From NCBI RefSeq assembly GCF_900604515.1, contig NZ_UWOS01000001.1, positions 744,001 through 808,000 on the forward strand: a DNA stretch of 64,000 bases, given 5' to 3'. Of the stretch, positions 27,697 through 34,920 are shown piece after piece. Below the pieces are notes generated by a model that was not told the origin of the DNA, made no database searches, and saw nothing but the letters and a program-made list of their open reading frames with translations. Source of the stretch: Arcanobacterium ihumii. Lineage in GTDB: Bacteria; Actinomycetota; Actinomycetes; Actinomycetales; Actinomycetaceae. A program made the translations under genes and the position numbers. Within the stretch, counting starts at the first letter, position 1. Each line of letters opens with the position of its first letter.

Positions 27697-29025
27697 ATGG
27701 AAAACTTCACGCTACTTAGCATTGGACCAATCGTCGTCGCCACCATTATCGCGACGGTCTCTGGACTATGGGTAACTTTCGGACTCCCTGTTATTTGGAA
27801 GAAACGACTCATACAGTCGGTAAACAAAGAGCATAGAGCTACTCAAAAACCTGGCAAATCCTCTAGCAAAGCAAGACTTACACTAAGGAACTACTTTGAA
27901 CAAGCCTTTTATGTAATTGTTTGCGCTCTTGCCACGGTTGCAACGTTGTTCCTAGTCGCCAATCGAATTTCAGTTTGGTACGGATCTTGGGACGACCTTT
28001 TTAACCGGCTTGAGCACGATGCAACAATTCACGCCGTTACCACAACACCGACGACGAACGAAGGAATTGACCCTCGCTCGACCGAGTCTCAACAACCGAG
28101 CGATTCCCAAGCCGGTACACCGGTTGCAGAGAATTCAAATACCCCTTCAGCGTCCGCGAATGCCCGACCCGCCGCACAGACTCCGGTTGAATTTTCCGAG
28201 CTTCAAAAGGCTCCACTCAACAACCCTGTTTTAGCGCGCTATCAGAAAGAAAAACGTGGAGTTTGGATTCGAGCCAGAATCAATGGACAGGGAGAACTTG
28301 GTGAGGGCAAGACACTAATCTACCTACCGCCGTCTTATCTTAGTGAACCAAACCGAGCCTACTCGGTACTGATTTCACTCCATGGCATTCCTGGATCTGC
28401 GATGGAGTTCCGCGATGCCCTTGACGTCGACCGCTACTACGGAAAAACTGTACGCGAAGGTACGACGGCGGAAGCGATCATCGTCGTCCCCGAACCGTTC
28501 CCAAGGAATCTCGACACCGAATGCATGGATATACCTGGAGTATCGATGGAAACATGGCTGACGACGACGCTTCCCAACTGGCTCAAACAAAATTTACGAA
28601 CAAAAGACGATCGTAACTACTGGGCAATGGAAGGGTATTCAGCGGGCGGATGGTGTACGGCGATGCTTACTGTTCGCCACCCAGAAATATTTGGCGCTGG
28701 AATTATAAAGGCCGGGTACTTTGCGCCAATCTATGCCGAAGGTAAAGAATGGCACGATCCGCAGGATCCACGGTATTTGCTGCGAGAGGTGGTGAAAGAT
28801 AAACCAAAGGTCAAGCTCTTTGTAGTGACCGGTAAGCAAGACTGGGTGTTTAGAGACAGTTACGAAGAATTTAGAGCCAATGTGAAGTACCCGACTGAGC
28901 TGACCGAATATGAGGTTCCGGGCAGTACCCACAGATGGGAAATCTATCGTCAAAGCTCTATTCCTGCTTACGAATGGCTGGGCAAAAACTTGCCAGGATT
29001 CGCTACCAGTTCTAGCGGAAAGTAA
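27697..29025 (+). CDS. membrane-anchored alpha/beta-hydrolase esterase (paralogue B)
   Basis: This 442-residue paralogue of esterase A has the same layout. Anchor helices are IVVATIIATVSGLWVTFGLP and AFYVIVCALATVATLFLVA, and the anchor ends SVWYGSWDDLFNRL. A long Thr/Pro/Ser/Ala linker of about 55 residues follows (QPSDSQAGTPVAE is part of it), then the hydrolase domain with LDTECMDIPGV, the nucleophile in GYSAGGWCTAM and His in GSTHRWEIY. The start at 27697 (MENFTLLS) is chosen by alignment with the paralogues; the frame is open further up but overlaps the previous gene. A PF00756-type extracellular esterase is the likely role. Confidence 0.75.
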   Translation: MENFTLLSIGPIVVATIIATVSGLWVTFGLPVIWKKRLIQSVNKEHRATQKPGKSSSKARLTLRNYFEQAFYVIVCALATVATLFLVANRISVWYGSWDDLFNRLEHDATIHAVTTTPTTNEGIDPRSTESQQPSDSQAGTPVAENSNTPSASANARPAAQTPVEFSELQKAPLNNPVLARYQKEKRGVWIRARINGQGELGEGKTLIYLPPSYLSEPNRAYSVLISLHGIPGSAMEFRDALDVDRYYGKTVREGTTAEAIIVVPEPFPRNLDTECMDIPGVSMETWLTTTLPNWLKQNLRTKDDRNYWAMEGYSAGGWCTAMLTVRHPEIFGAGIIKAGYFAPIYAEGKEWHDPQDPRYLLREVVKDKPKVKLFVVTGKQDWVFRDSYEEFRANVKYPTELTEYEVPGSTHRWEIYRQSSIPAYEWLGKNLPGFATSSSGK

Positions 29026-29040
29026 CGCCACAAAAATCAA

Positions 29041-29072
29041 CCCACCGTATGATAGGGCAAGTGTACGGTGGG
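29041..29072 (+). terminator. hairpin between esterase B and the next anchor gene
   Basis: A 9-bp perfect stem (CCCACCGTA/TACGGTGGG) lies 16 bases past the esterase B stop and 16 bases before the next start. There is no U-run, so it may be a weak terminator or a processing/attenuation hairpin. Confidence 0.4.
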
Positions 29073-29087
29073 AATTAGAATGCAACT

Positions 29088-29564
29088 ATGCAAATGTTTG
29101 GTCTGGTGGACACTTCAACGCTAGTCGCATCGATCCTCCTCTTTCTAGTGGCATTGGGATGGACGTCGTTTCGACTTCCTTACCTGTGGAAACGTCGTAT
29201 TCACGACTACTACACAACGCTTCCCTCGGGGTCTGAAATCCGGAACGAAAGCGCTGTAGCTGAAGACGATGTAGCAAATCGCTCCACAGGTGAAAGCCCT
29301 CTAGCTGACAGATCTGTGGCTGACAGCGTCGCTGGTGGAAATGATACGAAGAGCGATTCTCTGGACGCGGTTAAACCCTCGACCATCGAAAAGTCTATAG
29401 TCAAACTACCGCGTCGGTTCGTAGTTAAAAGGTATATAAGTCAAGCCTGTGGGGCCGCACTATGCTGTGGTCTAGCAATCTGGATCGCAATCCTTGTGGC
29501 CAATCACAACACCTTGTGGTTTAGAGACTGGAATGACCTTTTCCACCGACTTATCAACCTGTAG
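29088..29564 (+). CDS. small membrane protein equal to the esterase anchor alone (2)
   Basis: This 158-residue second anchor-only paralogue begins MQMFGLVDTSTLVASILLFL and ends LWFRDWNDLFHRLINL, matching the anchor boundaries of the full-length esterases. The loop between its helices is enlarged to about 80 residues of Ser/Asp/Ala-rich sequence. The second helix is ACGAALCCGLAIWIAILVAN (the opening Ala-Cys pair after SQ). No catalytic residues are present. It sits between esterases B and C, so the local order alternates anchor-only and full-length genes. It could be a structural partner of the esterases. Confidence 0.65.
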   Translation: MQMFGLVDTSTLVASILLFLVALGWTSFRLPYLWKRRIHDYYTTLPSGSEIRNESAVAEDDVANRSTGESPLADRSVADSVAGGNDTKSDSLDAVKPSTIEKSIVKLPRRFVVKRYISQACGAALCCGLAIWIAILVANHNTLWFRDWNDLFHRLINL

Positions 29565-29664
29565 TCCAGATACGTTCTACAACTAGGGTTCTTCACCTAA
29601 GTCCTTCTAAACCTTACTTTGCCCACTGTATTTTCCGTTGCACCCCATCTTGAAGGAATATCGA

Positions 29665-30960
29665 ATGCTTAAACTTGGCTTACTCGATACCACGACGTTA
29701 CTCGTAGCGGGCGGAATTCTTGTGCTCCTTTTGCTATGGACCGTCGTCGGCATCCCTTGGGTATGGTCGCGACGCATCAATCGATTCGAAAAAGCTACCG
29801 CGGAGCGCAATGTTACTAGACAGGAAGCAACTGAGGCAGTTACAGATTTACCTGCTGACGGCAGCAAATCGTCAATAAAGCAACCAAAGAGCCGATTTTT
29901 GAAACTTCGGTACCTTGAGCAATTCTTATTTATGGCGATCTGCTCTGGCTACACCGTGGTAGTGCTTTTCCTTACCGCAAATCACATCACTCTGTGGTAT
30001 GCCTCGTGGGATGATCTCTTTGGGAAGCTCGATAACTCGGTTTCTATTACAACGGTTGGGAATACCGCTGATCCCCATAAACCCAAGGCACCTACGGCAC
30101 CCGAGCCTAAATCGAGGTTGACCGATCTCCAGCGCAATCCTCTTTCCAATCCAGCACTTCCTGGAATTAACCCGAATGCGAATGGCCAGTGGATCACAGC
30201 AGAGATCGACGGTCAGGGTGAGCGCGGTGACGGTACAACGCTCGTTTACCTACCGCCGTCATACATGAAAAACCCAAATCGGGAATATCCGGTACTTATT
30301 GCTATTCACGGCGTTCCAGGCAACCCAGATGAATACCCAAGCATTTTGAATGCGGATACCCACTTCAACGAAGCGGTTAAAAAAGGATCAACCGGTGAAG
30401 CAATTATCGTAGCACCGTCGTTATTCCCGAAGAGCTTGGATACGGAGTGCATGGACGTTCCCGGGGCTGCAGTTGAAACATGGGCGACGACGACGCTCCC
30501 CCAGTGGATTAAGACTAACCTGCGAGTCCTTCCGTCACGCGATGCTTGGGCTACAGAAGGATTCTCCGCAGGCGGTTACTGTTCAGCGTTGCTAGCTATG
30601 CGCCACCCAGATATTTTCGGGGCAGCGATCGCTAAATCTGGATATTTTGAGCCACAGTATGCGCCAGGGTACGAATGGGATCGCCAAAATGATCCAAACT
30701 ATGATCTTGGTGAAATCGCCGCTACTAAGAAACCAGATGTGAAGCTCTTCGTTGTTACGGGGCAACGCGACCGAAAGAATCGCCAGAGTTATTTAAATTT
30801 CAAGCCAAAGGTGCAGGCACCGACGTCGTTGACCGTATACGAGATTCAGGGAAGTACACACCGCTGGGAAGTCTACAGAGAGAGCGAAACTCCAGCTTAT
30901 GAGTGGCTTGGTCAGAACCTGCGCGGTTTTGCCCCGGTATCTGCTAACGGACAGAAGTAG
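29665..30960 (+). CDS. membrane-anchored alpha/beta-hydrolase esterase (paralogue C)
   Basis: This 431-residue protein is the third full-length paralogue. The anchor has LLVAGGILVLLLLWTVVGIP and FLFMAICSGYTVVVLFLTA, ending LWYASWDDLFGKL. The linker is short and Pro-rich. The hydrolase domain has LSNPALPGI, GERGDGTTLVYLPPSY, LDTECMDVPGAAVETW, the elbow GFSAGGYCSALLAM and His in GSTHRWEVY. Start at 29665 has AAGGA 7 bases upstream. It is closest to paralogue A in linker and loops. An extracytoplasmic carboxylesterase or acyltransferase of the PF00756 type is inferred; substrate unknown. Confidence 0.77.
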   Translation: MLKLGLLDTTTLLVAGGILVLLLLWTVVGIPWVWSRRINRFEKATAERNVTRQEATEAVTDLPADGSKSSIKQPKSRFLKLRYLEQFLFMAICSGYTVVVLFLTANHITLWYASWDDLFGKLDNSVSITTVGNTADPHKPKAPTAPEPKSRLTDLQRNPLSNPALPGINPNANGQWITAEIDGQGERGDGTTLVYLPPSYMKNPNREYPVLIAIHGVPGNPDEYPSILNADTHFNEAVKKGSTGEAIIVAPSLFPKSLDTECMDVPGAAVETWATTTLPQWIKTNLRVLPSRDAWATEGFSAGGYCSALLAMRHPDIFGAAIAKSGYFEPQYAPGYEWDRQNDPNYDLGEIAATKKPDVKLFVVTGQRDRKNRQSYLNFKPKVQAPTSLTVYEIQGSTHRWEVYRESETPAYEWLGQNLRGFAPVSANGQK

Positions 30961-30998
30961 ATTGAGTAATTAGCCTTGGGGATCAGCTGAGGTTTTCC

Positions 30999-31036
30999 AA
31001 TTTTGGTTAACCGATAGGAGGGTTATAACCAAAATT
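30999..31036 (+). terminator. probable terminator of esterase C
   Basis: An 11-bp stem (AATTTTGGTTA/TAACCAAAATT) with a 16-base loop lies 38 bases past the stop. It is AT-rich and of moderate strength. Confidence 0.5.
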
Positions 31037-31188
31037 CCTACTTAGTAAAACAAGCTTAGATTTCATGGACTCTCCCTGGATTTTGCTCGATTTTACCATC
31101 ACTTAGATTTGAAAAACTGGCAGATGATGACGAAGTAGTAAATTCTGGGCTGATAGGACAAAATCAATCCCTGAAGAAAACATGTACG

Positions 31189-31223
31189 AAAATCCCCCAT
31201 TTCTGATTGAAATGGGGGATTTT
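31189..31223 (-). terminator. terminator of tRNA-Thr
   Basis: A 15-bp perfect stem (AAAATCCCCCATTTC and complement) with a 5-base loop lies directly downstream of the tRNA on the minus strand and ends in a T-run. Confidence 0.85.
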
Positions 31224-31226
31224 CAG

Positions 31227-31299
31227 AGCCGCCTGTGGGAATCGAACCCACGACCTTCTCATTACGAGTGAGACGCTCTACCGACTGAGCTAAGGCGGC
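31227..31299 (-). tRNA. tRNA-Thr (anticodon CGT)
   Basis: Minus-strand cloverleaf of 73 bases. The 7-bp acceptor GCCGCCT/AGGCGGC, D-arm, and anticodon stem TCTCA/TGAGA around loop CTCGTAA give anticodon CGT for ACG codons. The T-arm contains GGTTCGATTCC. No CCA is encoded. It stands alone between esterase C and the secreted peptidase. Confidence 0.95.
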
Positions 31300-31421
31300 C
31301 TGCTAAATGCAGCGTCCTTAATGTACCTAATTTTTAGGACTAATTTCAAATGCAGTCCTTGCATTGGATACAGATGTAACATTTAGCACGGAATATTACC
31401 AATGATCCCGCAGTCTATCGG

Positions 31422-32963
31422 TCACTTAGCCGCGCAGGAAAGCCCTTCTTTAGGTGTTGTTCCATTCAACAAATACCGATCGATCGGTTCGCTTACACAC
31501 GTGGTCGAACGTCCGTAAGCAGTATGACCTTCACCTTCATAGGTCACCAAAACGCTGTTATCCAAAGCCTTGGAGAAATCCACTGCCCACTGGTATGGGG
31601 TCGCGGGATCCCCCTTAGTACCAACGACGACGATCGGATCAGAACCCTTTGCTTCGTACGCCTTGTGCTTTTCCTTTGGCTGGAAGGGCCAAGCCGAGCA
31701 GAGGTATTCATCGTAGCCGAAGGTCGGACCAAACACTGGAGCTACCTCGGCGATCTTTTTTGCACCAGCATCCCAGTCCGTCTCAGTGCCAGAGGCTGGC
31801 TGATCAGCACAGTTAATTGCCCAGTTAGCTTCGATTGAATTATTTGTGAACTTGTTTCCTTGGCGACCAGTGTAAGCATCAAAGAAGAGCTGGAACATCG
31901 ATCCGTCGTTCTTTTCAAATACCTGGCTAAATGCTTGGGAAAGTAGCTGCCAAGACGAATCGTCATAGAGCGGGGTGATGATTCCAAGCATCAACGCGGC
32001 TTGGGTAAGTGGCCGCTCTACGTTCTTCGTTGGAATTGGTTCCTTTAAGGTGCTTTCAAATAGATCCGCAACCTTCTTCCGAGCATCGTCCACAGAACCC
32101 TTAAATGGACAATCATCACCCTTCAAGCACTTCTGTACGTAACTCGTAAAAGCATCGTCGAAACCCTTGACCTGAGCCATAGCTTGGTCAAAGTTCGTGG
32201 CATTGCTCGAAACCGCGCCGTCTAACACAACCCGTCCGACGTTCTTTGGGAACAAATCCGCATACATTCCACCGAGTGATGTTCCATAGGAGTAGCCAAC
32301 ATAGTAGAGCTTCGGATCTCCTAGGACCTGGCGCATCACGTCAATGTCCCGAGCAGCACTTTCGGTCCCAACGAACTTTAAAAGATCGCCCGATTTCTGA
32401 CCACATGATGCAGCAACTTGTTGCATTTGTTGCTTATATTGATCTTGGCCTTCAGCCGTCTTTGGGAAGGATGCCTCTAGCCCTTTACCTAGCTCCGCAT
32501 CATCTAAACAATCAACCGGTGTGGACTCTCCAACTCCGCGCGGATCGAATCCAATTACGTCGAAGTTTTTCAGAACATCATCTGATAGGTACTGCGCCGC
32601 GGATTCAGCCATTTCTTGACCACCACCACCAGGACCACCTGGGTTTACGAACAGAGAGCCAATTGCTTTTTCATCGGCTCTACGTTTCTTTGCAGCGATG
32701 GTAATCGTCTTAGCCTTGGGATTGGCGTAATCTAACGGCACCTTGAATGTTGTACATTCAAGCCCCGTACCACATTTTTCCCACGAAACTTTCTGATTAT
32801 AGAAATCTTCCAAACCAGCAGGAACTTCGGGCATCTTGGCATCAATTGCTTCAACGGAAGCCTTGGCACCGTCGCCTTGAGAACTCTTCTGATCAGCAGA
32901 ATTACATGCAGACAGGCTCAGCCCGATCGCCAAAATAACAGCAGCATAACGAATCTTTTTCAC
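31422..32963 (-). CDS. secreted tripeptidyl aminopeptidase-type hydrolase (lipoprotein)
   Basis: This is a 513-residue alpha/beta-hydrolase exported as a lipoprotein. The signal KKIRYAAVILAIGLSLSAC has an LSAC lipobox. The hydrolase core shows the oxyanion region NPGGPGGGG, the nucleophile elbow VGYSYGTSLGGMYA, the acid residue in GDPATPYQWAV and the His in EGEGHTAYGRS. The C-terminal part fits the TAP-like domain of Streptomyces tripeptidyl aminopeptidases (SlpD/SlpE/Tap). It probably trims oligopeptides outside the cell. The GTG at 32963 is chosen because it gives a clean signal peptide; the ribosome-binding site is weak. Transcribed alone, leftward. Confidence 0.85.
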   Translation of the reverse strand: MKKIRYAAVILAIGLSLSACNSADQKSSQGDGAKASVEAIDAKMPEVPAGLEDFYNQKVSWEKCGTGLECTTFKVPLDYANPKAKTITIAAKKRRADEKAIGSLFVNPGGPGGGGQEMAESAAQYLSDDVLKNFDVIGFDPRGVGESTPVDCLDDAELGKGLEASFPKTAEGQDQYKQQMQQVAASCGQKSGDLLKFVGTESAARDIDVMRQVLGDPKLYYVGYSYGTSLGGMYADLFPKNVGRVVLDGAVSSNATNFDQAMAQVKGFDDAFTSYVQKCLKGDDCPFKGSVDDARKKVADLFESTLKEPIPTKNVERPLTQAALMLGIITPLYDDSSWQLLSQAFSQVFEKNDGSMFQLFFDAYTGRQGNKFTNNSIEANWAINCADQPASGTETDWDAGAKKIAEVAPVFGPTFGYDEYLCSAWPFQPKEKHKAYEAKGSDPIVVVGTKGDPATPYQWAVDFSKALDNSVLVTYEGEGHTAYGRSTTCVSEPIDRYLLNGTTPKEGLSCAAK

Positions 32964-33100
32964 AGTACTACCGTATGCTAAAAGACGGTATCGATGCACC
33001 TATGGATAGAAAACTGTGGAAAAACCATACCGTGGTCGGATATGTGGGGAACTATAAACTCAACAGTTGCAATATCCTCCCCCGCACTCGTCTCAACATC

Positions 33101-34312
33101 TTAACGCGTTGAAATCAGCGCGGCTTCCATCGTAAGAAGTGCAGCAACGTTGCCCTTTAATCGTTCACGAGCCAAACTCAACGCATCGATTTTTTCGACC
33201 GCCTGTTCAGGAGTAAGCATTTGGGCACGTTGATAAACCTGTTGCTCATAGTCAGAGTTAACTAGGTTAATTCCGGTTTCCAGCTGAACTACCAAAACAT
33301 CACGGAAGAATGACTGCATGTAAATCAGCTCGCGGTCAAGCATATCTCGCTCACGTCGCGTCTGACGCCGCTTTGCGTTGTCTTTATCTGTAATTAGTTG
33401 GCTACGCACTGAAGCCGGAATTCGACCCGAGGAGTCCAGTCCCAACGCATCCATCATTTTCTCGCGCGCTTCGGCATCCCGATCAGACTCGGTAGATGCC
33501 TTCGAACCCTTCTTTTTTGCTCCATTAGCATTACGACCATGCATCGCATCCGCATCGAGGAGTCGCTGAGCCGCTACAACAGCGTCTCCCACCCCACGCA
33601 CAGAAAGCAAGGCATCAAGGGTATTTTTCCGCAACAAACCCGCTTCAGGGTCCGTCGCGAGCGCCCGTGCCACACCAATATGAGCTTGGGATGCTCGAGC
33701 AGCAATCATCGCGTCTTTTGGATCAACTCCGTCGCGCTCAACGAGAAGCCGTGCTACGTCCTCGACGTCTGGGGTAACAAGGTTGATGTTACGGCAACGT
33801 GAACGAATCGTGGGAAGAACATCAGCTACAGCTGCCGTGCAGAGCATCCATACTGTTCGAGGTGCTGGTTCCTCAATTGCTTTCAGCAACACATTAGTGG
33901 TTCGGGAAATCATGCGATCGGCGTCTTCGATAATAAAGATTCGCCATTTCCCTGAAGAAGGTGCCAGATAAGACTTCGAAACATAGCTTCGCACTTCGTC
34001 AGCACTGATCGTCACCAACTCGGTACTTACGATATCAACATCGGGGTGATTGTTGGCAAGTACTGCACGGCAACCAGCGCATTCACCGCATCCTGGTTCG
34101 TCCCCCGAACACAGAAGGGCTGCCGCAAAAGCACGTGCCGCATAGGATCGACCTGATCCGGGTGGCCCCGTAAACAACCATGCATGACTCATTGCAGAGC
34201 TATGTGCAGGTGAGCCATCGCTAGCGGCCACGATCGAACGTGCGGCAGCGGAGGCACGCTGAATTTCTTCAATTGCCTCCGCCTGACCCACTAGCTCCTG
34301 AAATACGCTCAC
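33101..34312 (-). CDS. holB: DNA polymerase III delta' subunit
   Basis: This is a 403-residue AAA+ clamp-loader subunit. It begins with a region like the DnaX family (VFQELVGQAEAIEEI). It has a degenerate P-loop GPPGSGRS, which suits delta' because this subunit does not need ATP. A four-cysteine zinc site is in CSGDEPGCGECAGC. IFIIEDADRMISRTTNVLLK and SRCRNINL follow. It overlaps tmk by 4 bases and follows topA and tmk in a replication operon common in actinobacteria. Confidence 0.9.
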   Translation of the reverse strand: MSVFQELVGQAEAIEEIQRASAAARSIVAASDGSPAHSSAMSHAWLFTGPPGSGRSYAARAFAAALLCSGDEPGCGECAGCRAVLANNHPDVDIVSTELVTISADEVRSYVSKSYLAPSSGKWRIFIIEDADRMISRTTNVLLKAIEEPAPRTVWMLCTAAVADVLPTIRSRCRNINLVTPDVEDVARLLVERDGVDPKDAMIAARASQAHIGVARALATDPEAGLLRKNTLDALLSVRGVGDAVVAAQRLLDADAMHGRNANGAKKKGSKASTESDRDAEAREKMMDALGLDSSGRIPASVRSQLITDKDNAKRRQTRRERDMLDRELIYMQSFFRDVLVVQLETGINLVNSDYEQQVYQRAQMLTPEQAVEKIDALSLARERLKGNVAALLTMEAALISTR

Positions 34313-34914
34313 AGTAGCGGCTCCACTGAAAGCTTGATCTGTTCAGCGATTGTTTCGATCGATTGCGTACCGTCGATGACGACGAAGCGCTGTGGTTCTG
34401 CCTTAGCTAGCGCAAGGAACTCGTCACGGACCCGGCAATGGAAGTCGCTTCCTGCCAATTCCATTCGATCCAGCTCGCCGTCGATGCGACTAGAACTTTC
34501 TTGGGCTGGAACATCAAGGAGGAACGTCAGCTTAGGTAGCAAACCTTCAACCGCCCATATGGAAAGATCTCGAACTTGGGCAGAATCCAACGATCGTGCA
34601 GCTCCCTGATAAGCAACCGAGGAGTCAAAGTAGCGATCAGTAATCACTACTGCGCCGCGAGCCAGCGCAGGCTTAATCTTCGACTCCACGTGGTGGGCTC
34701 GATCCGCGGCGAAAAGCAAGGCTTCTGCACGCGGAGATACGTGGTCACCATGCAAGAGTAAGTTCCGAATCTGTGCACCCAACTCAGTACCGCCGGGCTC
34801 ACGCGTGGAAACAACTTCTTTTCCCCGCTCTTCAAGCCACTTTGCAAGTAACCCAACCTGGGTAGACTTTCCAGCGCCGTCGCCACCTTCGAAAGAAATA
34901 AACAACCCTGCCAT
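34309..34914 (-). CDS. tmk: thymidylate kinase
   Basis: This 201-residue enzyme phosphorylates dTMP to dTDP. The P-loop FEGGDGAGKSTQ is at residues 8-19. The DR[YH] motif is seen as ITDRYFDSSVAYQGAAR and the substrate site as STREPGGTELGAQIR. Length is normal. It lies 6 bases downstream of topA and overlaps holB by 4 bases. Confidence 0.95.
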   Translation of the reverse strand: MAGLFISFEGGDGAGKSTQVGLLAKWLEERGKEVVSTREPGGTELGAQIRNLLLHGDHVSPRAEALLFAADRAHHVESKIKPALARGAVVITDRYFDSSVAYQGAARSLDSAQVRDLSIWAVEGLLPKLTFLLDVPAQESSSRIDGELDRMELAGSDFHCRVRDEFLALAKAEPQRFVVIDGTQSIETIAEQIKLSVEPLL

Positions 34915-34920
34915 CGTTCT

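Noticed and set aside
32246-32704. 152-codon plus-strand frame opposite the secreted peptidase
   Set aside because: The peptidase motifs are unambiguous on the minus strand; this frame is His/Gln/Leu-rich shadow sequence.
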